Assembly: GCF_013414345.1 (NCBI RefSeq)
Contig: NZ_CP058670.1
Coordinates: forward strand, 2,232,001 to 2,296,000
Length of the DNA stretch: 64,000 bases
Source: Microcella indica
GTDB lineage: Bacteria > Actinomycetota > Actinomycetes > Actinomycetales > Microbacteriaceae
Reading direction: 5' to 3'
A program made the translations under genes and the position numbers. Each line of letters opens with the position of its first letter. Position 1 is the stretch's first letter. Of the stretch, positions 39,491 through 48,498 are shown piece by piece. The notes beneath the pieces were generated by a model. It ran no database searches. It saw only the letters and a list, made by a program, of their open reading frames with translations, and was not told the DNA's origin.

Positions 39491-41359
39491 TCAGTGGTCC
39501 TCGGCCGCGACAAAGTCGGTCGACTGCTCGGCGACGAGACGCGCGTACACGCCTCCGCGCGCGACGAGCTCGCCGTGCGTGCCGCTTTCGACGATGCGCC
39601 CTCGATCGACCACGTGAATGGTGTCGGCAGTGCTCACCGTCGACAGCCGGTGCGCGATCGTGATCGTCGTGCGCCCGCGCGTCGCCGAGTCGAGCGCCCG
39701 CTGCACGACGCGCTCCGAGACCGAGTCGAGCGCGCTCGTCGCCTCGTCGAGGATGAGCACCGGGGGGTCTTTGAGCAGCACGCGCGCGATCGCGACGCGC
39801 TGCTTCTCCCCGCCGGAGAGCCGGTATCCGCGCTCGCCGACGACGGTCGCGTAGCCGTCGGGAAAGCTCTCGATCGTCGCGTGGATGTTCGCGGCACGGC
39901 AGGCTGCCTCGAGCTCCTCGTCGCTCGCGTCGGGCTTCGCATACCGGAGGTTCTCGGCGATCGACGCGTGAAAGAGGTAAGTCTCCTGACTCACAATGCC
40001 GACCGACCCGATGAGCGACTCCTGGCGCAGCTCGCGCACGTCGGTGCCCGCGAACTCGACGACGCCGCTCGAGGCCTCGTGCAGTCGCGGCACGAGGTAC
40101 GAGATCGTCGTCTTGCCCGCGCCGGACGGCCCGACGAAGGCCACGAACTGCCCGGGCTCGACGGTGAACGACACCCCGTCGAGGGTCGCGGTCGTCTCGT
40201 CGCCCGCATCGGGGTAGCGGAACACGACGTCGCGGAACGCGACGCTGCCCACGCGCGCGGGGTCCACGTCGCGCGCATCCGGCGACTCCGTGATCGCGGG
40301 CCGCAGGTCGAGGTACTCGAAGATGCGCGCGAAGAGCGCCGCAGACGTCTGCAGGTCGAGCGCGACGCGCATGAGGCCCAGCAGCGGGAAGGTGAGGCGC
40401 GCCTGCACCGTCGTGAAGGCGACGATCGTGCCCGCCGTCACCGCGACATCCGCCTGGATGAGGAAGGCGGCGACGAGGTAGATGACGGCGGGGATGACGG
40501 AGAGGAAGACGTTGACGATCGCGAAGAACCACTGGCCGCTCATCTGCAGCTGCACCTGCAGGCGGCGCTGCACCTCGTTCTCGCTGCGGTAGCGCTCGAT
40601 CTCGCCCGCCTGGCCGAAGAAGCTCTTCGCGAGCAGGATGCCCGAGACGCTCAGCGACTCCTGCGTGATCGCCGACATGTCGCTCAGCGACTCCTGGGTC
40701 TTGCCGGCGATGCGCGCGCGCACCTGGCCGACGCGCCGCTGCGCGATCACGAGGAGGGGCAGCAGGATCACCGCGACGACCGTGAGCTGCCAGCTGAGGA
40801 TGAGCATGGCGATGAAGGCCGCGATGACGGTGACCGTGTTGCCGATGACGCTCGAGACGGTGTTGTTGAGCACGCCCGCGACGCCCCCGACGTCGTTCTG
40901 CAGGCGCGACTGGATGGCGCCGGTCTTGGTGCGGGTGAAGAAGCCGAGCTCCATGCTCTGCAGGTGCGCGAAGAGCCGCACGCGCAACTGCGCCATGACG
41001 GCGTTGCCCACGGTGGCGGTGAGGAAGGTCTGGGCGATGCCGAGACCCGCGCTGAGCATCCAGAGCAGCAGCATGAGGCTCACGAGCTGAATCAGCACGG
41101 GGATGTTCGGGCCGCCCTCGGGCGGGAAGAGCCCTCGGTCGAAGGCCTGCTGCGTGAGGAGCGGCGGCAGCACGCTGAGACCGGCCGACACGAGGACGAG
41201 AGCGATCGTGAGCGCGAGGCGGGCGCGATGAGGCCGGAACAGCTGCGCGATGCGCGGGAGCAGATTCGGGATGCGCGGGGCAGCAGCGTTCTCGGCCCGC
41301 TGAGCCTCGGCGTCCCCGCCCGAGACACGTGATCCCCGGTGGCCGCCTCCCATGCTCAT
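39491..41359 (-). CDS. ABC exporter, fused permease and ATPase
   Basis: A 622-aa half-exporter. The N-terminal six-helix membrane domain covers about residues 45-330. The ATPase has Walker A GPSGAGKTTISYL, a Q-loop VSQETYLF, signature LSGGEKQRVAIAR, Walker B PPVLILDEATSALDS and an H-loop IAHRLSTV. Complete and typical of MsbA/multidrug-like exporters, acting as a homodimer. Convergent with the DUF305 gene (stops 4 bp apart). Substrate unknown. Confidence 0.93.
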   Translation of the reverse strand: MSMGGGHRGSRVSGGDAEAQRAENAAAPRIPNLLPRIAQLFRPHRARLALTIALVLVSAGLSVLPPLLTQQAFDRGLFPPEGGPNIPVLIQLVSLMLLLWMLSAGLGIAQTFLTATVGNAVMAQLRVRLFAHLQSMELGFFTRTKTGAIQSRLQNDVGGVAGVLNNTVSSVIGNTVTVIAAFIAMLILSWQLTVVAVILLPLLVIAQRRVGQVRARIAGKTQESLSDMSAITQESLSVSGILLAKSFFGQAGEIERYRSENEVQRRLQVQLQMSGQWFFAIVNVFLSVIPAVIYLVAAFLIQADVAVTAGTIVAFTTVQARLTFPLLGLMRVALDLQTSAALFARIFEYLDLRPAITESPDARDVDPARVGSVAFRDVVFRYPDAGDETTATLDGVSFTVEPGQFVAFVGPSGAGKTTISYLVPRLHEASSGVVEFAGTDVRELRQESLIGSVGIVSQETYLFHASIAENLRYAKPDASDEELEAACRAANIHATIESFPDGYATVVGERGYRLSGGEKQRVAIARVLLKDPPVLILDEATSALDSVSERVVQRALDSATRGRTTITIAHRLSTVSTADTIHVVDRGRIVESGTHGELVARGGVYARLVAEQSTDFVAAEDH

Positions 41360-41408
41360 GCATCGAGCCTAGGCGCAGCCACCGGGGATTCCCGTGTGGA
41401 GAGTGCCG

Positions 41409-42386
41409 CTACCCCTTCGTCGAGCCCGCCAGCAGGCCGCGCACGAAGTAGCGCTGCAGGCTGAAGAACACGATGAGCGGAATGATCAACGAGATGAACG
41501 CCGCCGCCGGCAGGCGCTCGGTGTTGCGCCCGAAGTTTCCGACGAGCTCGGCCAACCGTTGCGTCAGGGGCGCGACGTCTGCTGTGCCGCCCGAGAACAC
41601 GAGGGCGACGAGCAGATCGTTCCAGACCCACAGGAACTGGAAGATGCCGATCGACGCGAGAGCCGGGAGCGACAGCGGGATGATCACGCGGAAGAAGATC
41701 TGCGTGTGGTTCGCACCGTCGACACGGGCCGCCTCGACGACCTCCCCGGGAATCTCGGAGATGAAGTTGTGCAGCAGGAAGATGCACAACGGGAGCCCGA
41801 AGATGGTGTGCGCGATCCACACCGCGGGGAAGGTGCCGCTGATGCCGAGCACACCGCTGAAGATCTGCAGCAGCGGTACGAGGGCCATCTGCAACGGCAC
41901 GATCTGGAGGGCGAACACGAGCACGAACAGCGCTCCGGAACCCTTGAACTTGATCCACGCGAAGGCGTACGCGGCCATCGTCGCGAGGGCGATGGGGAAG
42001 AGCGCCGCGGGAATCGCGATGACGAGCGAGTTCACGAAGTACTGCCCGAGGTTCGCCGAGGATGCGCCGGAGACGGTGAGCACTTCCGCGTAGTTCTCGA
42101 GCGTGAAGCTCGGGCTCACGAAGATGTTCCACCAGCCGGTCGTGCGGATCTCCTCCGGCGTTCGGATCGAGGAGACGAGCAGGCCGAAGGTCGGGATCGT
42201 CCACACGACGGCGATGACGATGGCCGCGAAGGTCGCCCAGCGCGAGGTGAGGCGCTGCTTGACCCGCTTCGCCTTGCCGCCCCCCGTCGCCTTGTTCCTC
42301 TGGCCGAGCGGCTTGTCGAGCTTGGTCTCGGCCTTCTGCACCTTGTCCGTGCTCGTGCCCGCGTTGGTTCCGCTGCTCGTGCTCAT
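41409..42386 (-). CDS. carbohydrate ABC transporter permease (MalG type)
   Basis: A 325-aa inner-membrane permease with a long charged N-terminus (residues 1-45) and about six helices. The EAA loop VEAARVDGANHTQIFFRVIIPLS (about residue 217) docks the ATPase. The start overlaps the MalF-type stop by 4 bp (ATGA). No ATPase gene is in this cluster, so it must use a shared MsiK-like ATPase encoded elsewhere, the normal actinobacterial arrangement. Confidence 0.93.
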   Translation of the reverse strand: MSTSSGTNAGTSTDKVQKAETKLDKPLGQRNKATGGGKAKRVKQRLTSRWATFAAIVIAVVWTIPTFGLLVSSIRTPEEIRTTGWWNIFVSPSFTLENYAEVLTVSGASSANLGQYFVNSLVIAIPAALFPIALATMAAYAFAWIKFKGSGALFVLVFALQIVPLQMALVPLLQIFSGVLGISGTFPAVWIAHTIFGLPLCIFLLHNFISEIPGEVVEAARVDGANHTQIFFRVIIPLSLPALASIGIFQFLWVWNDLLVALVFSGGTADVAPLTQRLAELVGNFGRNTERLPAAAFISLIIPLIVFFSLQRYFVRGLLAGSTKG

Positions 42387-43366
42387 CGGATCTCCTTCTG
42401 CTTGCGCATGATGCGCACGTTGTAGACGACGATGGGCAGAACCATCACGAAGAGCACGACGGCGAGAGCCGAACCCTGCCCGAACTCACCACGGTTGAAC
42501 GCCTGCGTGTACATCTCGTTCGCGACGACGGAGGTGTCGAAGTTGCCGCCCGTCATCGCTCGCACGATGTCGAAGACCTTCAGCGTGGCGATGGAGATGG
42601 TGGTGACGACGACGACGAGCGTGCTGCGGATGCCGGGAACCGTGACGTTCCAGAACGTCTGCCACGGGTTGGCGCCGTCGAGCCGGGACGCTTCGATGAT
42701 CTCGACCGGGACTCCCTTGATCGCCGCCGAGAGCAGCACCATGGCGAAACCGGTCTGGATCCACACCATGACGATGATGAGGAAGAAGGTGTTCCATGGC
42801 GAGTTCTGCAGGAACTGCTGCGGTTCGCCGCCGACCCAGACGATGATCTGGTTGAGCACACCGATCTGCTCGCTGAACCCTTCCGCGCGGTACTCGTACA
42901 TGAAGCGCCAGATGATGCCGGCGCCGACGAACGAGATCGCCATGGGCATGAAGACGAGCGACTTCAGGACCTTCTCACCCTTCGACTTGTCGATGAAGAC
43001 CGCGTAGGCGAGGCCGAAGATCGTCGAGAGCGTCGGCACCAGCGCCACCCAGATGAGGGTGTTGATGAGGGTGATCTGAATCGACGGCTGGGTGAACATC
43101 CAGACGAAGTTGTCGAAGCCGACGAATTCCTGCGAGTTGCGGTTGAAGAACGACAGCACTGTCGTGTTGACCGCGGGGTAGATGAGGCCCACGGTGAGCA
43201 GGATGCCCGCGGGGAGAAGGAAGATGAGGAGCTGCAGAACGTCTCGACCCCGCTTGGGGGCCCGATCTGCCAAGAAGAGAAGGACGCCGACCACCACGGC
43301 GAACGCGGCGAGGCCGAGGAACATGAGTCCGAACTTCTCAGCGAAGTCGGACAGGAAATCCGCCAT
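42383..43366 (-). CDS. carbohydrate ABC transporter permease (MalF type)
   Basis: A 327-aa permease with about eight hydrophobic segments. Two N-terminal helices precede the binding-protein-dependent permease core; the EAA loop is EIIEASRLDGANPWQTFWNVTVPG (about residue 227). It is coupled to the MalG-type gene by 4 bp and lies downstream of the binding-protein gene across a strong intercistronic hairpin. Confidence 0.93.
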   Translation of the reverse strand: MADFLSDFAEKFGLMFLGLAAFAVVVGVLLFLADRAPKRGRDVLQLLIFLLPAGILLTVGLIYPAVNTTVLSFFNRNSQEFVGFDNFVWMFTQPSIQITLINTLIWVALVPTLSTIFGLAYAVFIDKSKGEKVLKSLVFMPMAISFVGAGIIWRFMYEYRAEGFSEQIGVLNQIIVWVGGEPQQFLQNSPWNTFFLIIVMVWIQTGFAMVLLSAAIKGVPVEIIEASRLDGANPWQTFWNVTVPGIRSTLVVVVTTISIATLKVFDIVRAMTGGNFDTSVVANEMYTQAFNRGEFGQGSALAVVLFVMVLPIVVYNVRIMRKQKEIR

Positions 43367-43417
43367 GCGATGAAACCTCCATTGGTTTATCTGACTCGAC
43401 CCACGCTACCCGACAGT

Positions 43418-43451
43418 CGGGCCCGCCGAACAGGAGTGCTCGGCGGGCCCG
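43418..43451 (-). promoter_or_regulatory. intercistronic hairpin between binding protein and permease genes
   Basis: CGGGCCCGCCGA (43418-43429) is perfectly complementary to TCGGCGGGCCCG (43440-43451), a 12-bp stem with a 10-nt loop. Neither strand has a T-tract. Placed just after the binding-protein gene, it probably stabilises that mRNA or partly terminates, giving more binding protein than permease, as REP structures do in malE-malF. Confidence 0.65.
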
Positions 43452-43489
43452 CTGTCATTCAGTGCAGTTCAGTCATGAGAGAGAACTAC

Positions 43490-44842
43490 TCAGGGGAAGG
43501 TGCTGTCGATAAACGACGTCAGCTCGTCGGTCGAGACCGTGCCGCTCACCCAGTCCACCATGCCGGTCCAGAAGGAGCTGGTACCGACTTCGGCGGGCAT
43601 GAGGTCAGAGGCGTCGAAGCGGAACACCGTGTCCGGGTTCTGCAGGATCTCGATCGACTGGACGCCGAGCTGCGAGCCGGCGAGGCTCGCGTCGAGGCCC
43701 TGGTTGGCCGAGATGACACCGCCGAGCGCGACGCGGTTGTTCGCCCACGTGTCGCTCGCGAGGTAGGTCTGCACAGCACCCGTCGCCTCGCGGTCGTTGA
43801 ACGCGGCGACGAACTCGCCACCACCGGTGACGGCGGGGCCGTCATCGGCGCTCATCGGCGGGGTGATGAAGGCCCAGATGTCGCCATCCGGAGCCACCGT
43901 CACGCCGTCGCCCCACTGCGCCTCGTAGAACGAAGCCTGGTGGTGCATCGAGCAGTTGCCATCGAGGATGGGCAGGCCGCCGTCGTTGAAGGTCGTCGAG
44001 ACGATCGACTCGACGCCGCCGAAGCCGCCGTTGACGTACTCCGGGTTGAGGAGGATGTCGCCGACCATCTCGATGGCCTCGGTGATCTCGGGCGAGCTGA
44101 ACTCGAGCTCTCCCGCGACCCAGGCGTCGTACGCCTCGGGGCCAGCCGAGCGCAGCACGGCGTCCTCGACCCAGTCGGTGCCGGGCCAGCCGGTCGCGTC
44201 ACCGGAGCCGAAGCCGACGCACCAGGGGCGGTAGGCGCCCTCGTTGCGCTCGGTCATCTGGTCGGTGAGCGCCATCATCTCGTCCCACGTGGTGGGAATC
44301 TCGTAGCCGTTCTCCTCGAAGTCGGCCGGCGAGTACCAGATGTAGCCCTTGACGCTCGCCATGAGCGGCGCGGCGTAGAAGGTGCCGTCGATCGTGCCGT
44401 AGCCCTTCCAGGACTCGCTCCAGAACTCGTCGACGTTGTCCTCGACGCTCGAGGGAGCGGCGACGACGTAGCCGTCGGCGATGAGGCGCTGGAGAAGACC
44501 GGGCTGCGGGATGATCATGAGGTCGGGAGCGTCACCAGCGGCGGCGCGCACGTTGATCTGCGTCTCCGCCTCCTGCGTGCCCACGTAGTCGATCGTGATG
44601 CCCGTGCAGTCCTCGAAGTCGGACCAGCTGGTCACCAGGTCATCGGCTTCGACCTCGACGATCGTCGCGTAGACCTCGACGCTCTCGCCGTCGAAGGTGC
44701 CGTACTGCTCGTACGCGGAGCAGTCGACGTCGCCGCCCGCTCCGGGCTCGTCGGTGTCGGCGGCGCAGCCTGCGAGAACGAGGCTGAGGGCGCCGACTGC
44801 TGCGGCTGGCGCAAGAACCCTGCGCCGGAGAGTGGAACTCAT
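43490..44842 (-). CDS. sugar ABC transporter substrate-binding lipoprotein
   Basis: A 450-aa extracytoplasmic solute-binding protein (SBP family 1). The ATG at 44842 follows GAGGAGGAAA. The signal peptide ends in a lipobox LAGC (Cys about residue 26). The mature part has the two-lobed binding-protein fold with DAPDLMIIPQPG and WPGTDWVEDAV. The sugar is likely an alpha-glucoside or other oligosaccharide by family (AglE-like), not provable here. First gene of an operon read from a promoter carrying a LacI-type operator. Confidence 0.93.
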   Translation of the reverse strand: MSSTLRRRVLAPAAAVGALSLVLAGCAADTDEPGAGGDVDCSAYEQYGTFDGESVEVYATIVEVEADDLVTSWSDFEDCTGITIDYVGTQEAETQINVRAAAGDAPDLMIIPQPGLLQRLIADGYVVAAPSSVEDNVDEFWSESWKGYGTIDGTFYAAPLMASVKGYIWYSPADFEENGYEIPTTWDEMMALTDQMTERNEGAYRPWCVGFGSGDATGWPGTDWVEDAVLRSAGPEAYDAWVAGELEFSSPEITEAIEMVGDILLNPEYVNGGFGGVESIVSTTFNDGGLPILDGNCSMHHQASFYEAQWGDGVTVAPDGDIWAFITPPMSADDGPAVTGGGEFVAAFNDREATGAVQTYLASDTWANNRVALGGVISANQGLDASLAGSQLGVQSIEILQNPDTVFRFDASDLMPAEVGTSSFWTGMVDWVSGTVSTDELTSFIDSTFP

Positions 44843-44960
44843 GTGTTTCCTCCTCATTGAGGTCGGTCGGCGCATCGAGACCCGAGGCGCCGGGTGTGGT
44901 GTTGGTGGTGCAAGAGCGAAACTCGATACCCGCCATCGGGGCGCGGAAGGCACTCCGTCG

Positions 44961-45008
44961 GGAACCGGTTCCAGACGCTACGGTACGTCACGTTCGCGCG
45001 CACTGCAA
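44961..45008 (-). promoter_or_regulatory. promoter and LacI-type operator of the sugar transporter operon
   Basis: On the minus strand TTGCAG (45008-45003) and TACCGT (44985-44980) are separated by exactly 17 nt and make a plausible sigma-A promoter. Immediately downstream lies a perfect 12-bp palindrome GGAACCGGTTCC (44961-44972), in the position where a bound LacI protein would block the polymerase. The same core recurs 146 bp away before the lacI-type gene. Confidence 0.7.
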
Positions 45009-45106
45009 GCGCGAGATTCCGGCTCGTTACCGATCCGTTGCGCGACTGTAGGCCCGCTCCCAGGTGCGAGATCCGGCCGTGAGCGAGCAAACATGCGGTG
45101 GATTCC

Positions 45107-45145
45107 TGGCACCGGTTCCATAGAGTCCGGGAATCGGGCTACACT
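45107..45145 (+). promoter_or_regulatory. LacI-type operator overlapping the regulator's own promoter
   Basis: TGGCACCGGTTCCA (45107-45120) differs by one base from a perfect 14-bp palindrome and shares ACCGGTTCC with the transporter operator. A weak promoter TTCCAT (45116-45121) with TACACT (45140-45145), 18 nt apart, overlaps its right half, suggesting autorepression. The remaining sequence of the 383-bp divergent intergenic region (44843-45225) shows no gene. Confidence 0.6.
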
Positions 45146-45225
45146 GGCCCCTCAGCGGGCTACCCCAGCAGGCCGCCCCTTCTTCGCGGTCACCACCGCA
45201 CCGGTCCAACGGAGGACGACGAGGC

Positions 45226-46242
45226 ATGAGCATCCTGGCTGATGTTGCCCGCATCGCGGGCGTCTCCAAGTCCACCGCGTCGCGCGCTCTGAGCGGTCGC
45301 GGATACGTCTCGATCGACACGCGCCGGAAGGTCGAGGCAGCGGCCTCCGAGCTCGGCTACGTCGTCTCGAGCACGGCGGCGAGCCTCGTGACCGGCCGCA
45401 CGCGCAACGTCGGGGTCGTCATCCCGTACATCAACCGCTGGTATTTCGCGGAGGTGCTCGAGGGCATCGAGTCCGCGCTCATCCGTGCCGGGTACGACCT
45501 CACTCTCTATCGTCTGAGCACCGACCGCGATCTGCGGCGCCGCGTGTTCGACTACTTCCTCGTGCGCAAGCGCGTCGACGCCGTGATCGCCGTCACGATC
45601 GCCCTGAGCCCGCACGAGGTCGAGATGCTGCAGGCGCTCGGCAAGCCGCTCGTCGCCATCGGAGGGCGCGTGGCGGGCATCCCGTCGCTGTCGATCGACG
45701 ACGTGGAGACCTCGCGCCTCGCGACGGAGCACCTCATCAGCCTGGGCCACGAGCGCATCATCCACGTCGGCGGCGACCAGGACGAGCAGATGGACTTCCG
45801 CGTGCACAGTCAGCGCTACTCGGGCTTCCGACGCGCGATGGAGGAGGCCGGGCTGGGCGACGGGGACGACTTCCGCGAAGCGGAGTTCTCCATCTCCGGC
45901 GGCTACGCCGCGGGGCTCGCGGTGCTCGGCGATCCGCGCACGCGACCCACCGCCATCTTCGCCGGGTGCGACGAGATCGCGGTCGGCATCATGATGGCCG
46001 CCCGCCAGCTCGGCATCGGCGTGCCGCACGACCTCTCGATCATCGGCATCGACGACCACCCCCTCGCCGAGACTCTCGGCATCACGACGCTCGCCCAGCG
46101 CCCCGGCGCGCAGGGCGGCCGCGCGGTCGAGCTTCTGCTCGAGCAGATCGACCACCACGACGCCCACGCGCCCGATGAGCACCTGCTGCTGCCCACTGGC
46201 CTCACGGTGCGGTCGAGCACGGGCCCCGCGCGCCCGGCGTAG
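45226..46242 (+). CDS. LacI-family transcriptional regulator of the sugar importer
   Basis: A 338-aa full-length repressor. The headpiece has LADVARIAGVSKSTASRALS (residues 4-23), the hinge helix SSTAASLVTGRT, and the Peripla_BP effector domain ends with IIGIDDHPLAETLGITT. Divergent from the binding-protein/permease operon, with matched palindromes in the shared spacer, so it probably controls both directions and is induced by the transported sugar. The gene ends at a shared terminator with rplL. Confidence 0.93.
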   Translation: MSILADVARIAGVSKSTASRALSGRGYVSIDTRRKVEAAASELGYVVSSTAASLVTGRTRNVGVVIPYINRWYFAEVLEGIESALIRAGYDLTLYRLSTDRDLRRRVFDYFLVRKRVDAVIAVTIALSPHEVEMLQALGKPLVAIGGRVAGIPSLSIDDVETSRLATEHLISLGHERIIHVGGDQDEQMDFRVHSQRYSGFRRAMEEAGLGDGDDFREAEFSISGGYAAGLAVLGDPRTRPTAIFAGCDEIAVGIMMAARQLGIGVPHDLSIIGIDDHPLAETLGITTLAQRPGAQGGRAVELLLEQIDHHDAHAPDEHLLLPTGLTVRSSTGPARPA

Positions 46243-46283
46243 CGCACGAGTACCGCAGCGCGCGACGGTCTCTCCCCACGCAC

Positions 46284-46320
46284 GAAGGCCCCGCGCCGTC
46301 GACGGACGGGCGGGGCCTTC
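46284..46320. terminator. bidirectional terminator between lacI-type gene and rplL
   Basis: GAAGGCCCCGC (46284-46294) and GCGGGGCCTTC (46310-46320) form a perfect 11-bp stem. It lies between convergent genes, so it can stop both transcripts, with short T-containing tails on each side. Confidence 0.8.
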
Positions 46321-46350
46321 GCGAGCAGCACGAGGCTGCGGGTAGTGCGA

Positions 46351-46740
46351 CTACTTGAGGGTGACGGTGGCGCCGGCCTCTTCGAGCTGGGCCTTGGCCT
46401 TCTCGGCGGCCTCCTTGTTCGCGCCCTCGAGCACGACACCGGGAGCACCGTCGACGAGCGCCTTCGCCTCGCCGAGACCGAGGCTCGTGAGGGCGCGCAC
46501 CTCCTTGATGACCTGGATCTTCTTGTCACCGGCGGCCTCGAGAACGACGTCGAACGAGTCCTTCTCCTCGACCTCCTCGGCAGCGGCTCCGCCACCGGCG
46601 TGGCCGGCCGCGGCCACGGCGACGGGCGCCGCGGCGGTCACCTCGAAGACCTCTTCGAACTTCTTCACGAACTCGCTGAGCTCGATGAGCGACAGCTCCT
46701 TGAACGCCTCGATGAGGTCGTCAGTCGACATCTTTGCCAT
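46351..46740 (-). CDS. rplL: 50S ribosomal protein L7/L12
   Basis: A 129-aa stalk protein that recruits translation factors. The N-terminal dimerisation domain ([21 protein letters not shown]), the Ala/Gly hinge and the C-terminal factor-binding domain with [21 protein letters not shown] are all present. It follows rplJ by about 52 bp, the conserved order, and is transcribed with it under the L10 leader. Confidence 0.98.
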   Translation of the reverse strand: MAKMSTDDLIEAFKELSLIELSEFVKKFEEVFEVTAAAPVAVAAAGHAGGGAAAEEVEEKDSFDVVLEAAGDKKIQVIKEVRALTSLGLGEAKALVDGAPGVVLEGANKEAAEKAKAQLEEAGATVTLK

Positions 46741-46792
46741 GATTTCTCCTTCTTACGTGCTGCTACTGGTCTGATCTAACGCGAAGCTGGAT

Positions 46793-47308
46793 TCAGCTCG
46801 CGGACTCCTGCTTCTGCCGCAGCGCGTCCACTGCCCGCGCGGCCTGGGCCAGCGGAGCGTTGAACATGTACGCGGCACCGAACAGCGAGGCCTTGACGGC
46901 ACCGGCCAGCTTGGCCAGCACCACCTCACGGCTCTCGAGATCGGCGAGCTTGGTCACCTCGGCGGCGCTGAGCGGGTTACCGTCGAAGTACCCGCCCTTC
47001 ACCACGAGGAGGGGGTTCGCCTTGGCGAAGTCGCGCATGGCCTTCGCCACGTTCACGGTGTCACCGTGGACGAAGGCGATGGCAGAAGGACCCTCGAGCA
47101 GGTCATCGAACGAGTCGATGCCGGCGTTGTTGGCCGCAATCTTGGTCAGCGTGTTCTTCACCACGGCATAGGTCGCGTCCTCACGGAGTGCGGCACGCAG
47201 CTGCTTGAGCTGGGCCACCGTGAGACCGCGGTACTCGGTCAGCAGGACGGCGTTCGAGCTGCGGAACAGTTCCGTCAGCTCGGCGACCGTTGCTTCCTTG
47301 TTCGCCAT
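46793..47308 (-). CDS. rplJ: 50S ribosomal protein L10
   Basis: A 171-aa stalk base protein. N-terminal [30 protein letters not shown] and [11 protein letters not shown] are typical, with a C-terminal helix that binds L12 dimers. An AGAGGAG ribosome-binding site precedes the ATG. It is preceded by a structured L10 leader (47428-47534), through which L10-L12 represses its own operon in other bacteria. Confidence 0.98.
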   Translation of the reverse strand: MANKEATVAELTELFRSSNAVLLTEYRGLTVAQLKQLRAALREDATYAVVKNTLTKIAANNAGIDSFDDLLEGPSAIAFVHGDTVNVAKAMRDFAKANPLLVVKGGYFDGNPLSAAEVTKLADLESREVVLAKLAGAVKASLFGAAYMFNAPLAQAARAVDALRQKQESAS

Positions 47309-47362
47309 GGTGCTCCTCTAGTCATTGACGTTCGGACTCCAGAGAACACCCGGCACACATGA

Positions 47363-47397
47363 CGAAAGCCCCGTAGCGCGGGCGCTCGGGGCTTCTT
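47363..47397 (-). terminator. hairpin in the rplJ leader (attenuator-like)
   Basis: AAGCCCCG (47366-47373) pairs with CGGGGCTT (47387-47394), with additional pairing possible in the GC-rich loop. On the minus strand it lies between the L10 leader motif and the rplJ start and is followed by TTTCGTC. It could be an attenuator of the rplJL transcript, or on the plus strand a terminator for reads entering from lacI; I prefer the first. Confidence 0.5.
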
Positions 47398-47427
47398 CGT
47401 GATCCCGGTACGGGATGCACGGCAAGA

Positions 47428-47572
47428 GTTTCCTCACACCTGCGCGGGCCCCCGCCGCTCTTCACGAGGAAGAACTGCGAGCCTTCGGCCGACTCGCCCG
47501 CGAACGGGCCCGTCGACAACCGGCGGTCTCTGGCAAGGGCTCAGACTACGGCACGGAACGGCCCGCGCGCAA
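47428..47572 (-). promoter_or_regulatory. rplJ promoter and L10 mRNA leader
   Basis: The minus strand has TTGCGC (47572-47567) and TAGTCT (47548-47543) with an 18-nt spacer. Downstream, GCCAGAGACCGCCGGT (47534-47519) and AGGTGTGAGGAAAC (47441-47428) match the two conserved halves of the ribosomal protein L10 leader (kink-turn and AGGAAAC box) of bacterial rplJ operons. The rest of the 300-bp gap to the epimerase gene holds no gene. Confidence 0.75.
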
Positions 47573-47608
47573 AACGGCGCAGACGGGGCCCTCGCACGAA
47601 CGGGGCGC

Positions 47609-48454
47609 CTAGGCCCCGTCGAGCCAGCTGTGCTGCGGCGCGTAGCCGAGGTCGCGCCGGGCGGCGTCGATCGACAGGAGCGTCTGGCGCCCGCTCACGG
47701 CGGAGTGCACCGGTACGTCGGGGAACTCGGCCGCCATGAGCTCTGCGCTGTCCCGCCGCATGACGGTGTCTGCCGCGGCGATGATGTAGGCGCTGTAGCC
47801 GGGCTGCTGCGCGAGGAGTGCGCGCTCGACCGCGTGACCGCCGTCGCGACGGTCGATGTAGCCCCACAGGTTCCAGCGCCGCACGGCCGGGTCGTCCTGC
47901 CAGGTCTCGAACTCGGCGTAGTCCTCGGGCGCCATGACGTTGCTGAAGCGCAGGCCGGTCATGGCGAGCTCCGGCTCCAGCCGGCAGATCGCCCGCCCGA
48001 ACTCCTCCTCGAGGTGCTTGCCGACCGCGTACATGTAGTTCGGCCGCACCGTCTGGGTCTCGTCGATGGGGGCGGCGGGCGGCGGTTCCTCGAGCGGCAG
48101 GCCGAGCAGGGTCTCGCTCGAGGCGTGCACGATGTGCCGGATCCCGACGCGTCGCGCCGCCTGCACGACGCCGATCGTCATCGTGATGTTCTGCTGCAGA
48201 AGTGCCGTATCGGGCCGGATGCCCGGCGCGGGTGTCGCCGCGAGGTGCACGAGCGCGTCCACGCCGTCGTGGCGCCCCTCGACCCCGGCGAGAGCATCCG
48301 CCACCTGGCCGTAGTCGGCGAGGTCGACCTGCACGAAGTCCGCGCCGCGGGCGCCCACGGCATCCATGCCGATGACGGTGTGCCCGCGCTCGCGCAGGTG
48401 CTCGACGACCCCGACGCCGAGCTTGCCACTGGATCCTGTCACGGCGATGATCAC
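47609..48454 (-). CDS. NAD-dependent epimerase/dehydratase family protein
   Basis: A 281-aa extended SDR. The GTG at 48454 follows AGAGGAGGTCGACC and begins directly at the dinucleotide motif VTGSSGKLGVG (residues 5-15); a GTG ten codons upstream has a badly spaced ribosome-binding site. Tyr...Lys active site is YMYAVGKH. The substrate is probably a nucleotide sugar, unidentified. It is 44 bp after the sensor kinase gene on the same strand. Confidence 0.88.
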   Translation of the reverse strand: MIIAVTGSSGKLGVGVVEHLRERGHTVIGMDAVGARGADFVQVDLADYGQVADALAGVEGRHDGVDALVHLAATPAPGIRPDTALLQQNITMTIGVVQAARRVGIRHIVHASSETLLGLPLEEPPPAAPIDETQTVRPNYMYAVGKHLEEEFGRAICRLEPELAMTGLRFSNVMAPEDYAEFETWQDDPAVRRWNLWGYIDRRDGGHAVERALLAQQPGYSAYIIAAADTVMRRDSAELMAAEFPDVPVHSAVSGRQTLLSIDAARRDLGYAPQHSWLDGA

Positions 48455-48498
48455 GGTCGACCTCCTCTGCGGGCCGACGGTCACGACCCTCCTCGAGG

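Noticed and set aside
41409-44842. Missing ATPase of the sugar importer as a gene loss
   Set aside because: Actinobacterial sugar importers normally use a shared MsiK-type ATPase encoded elsewhere.
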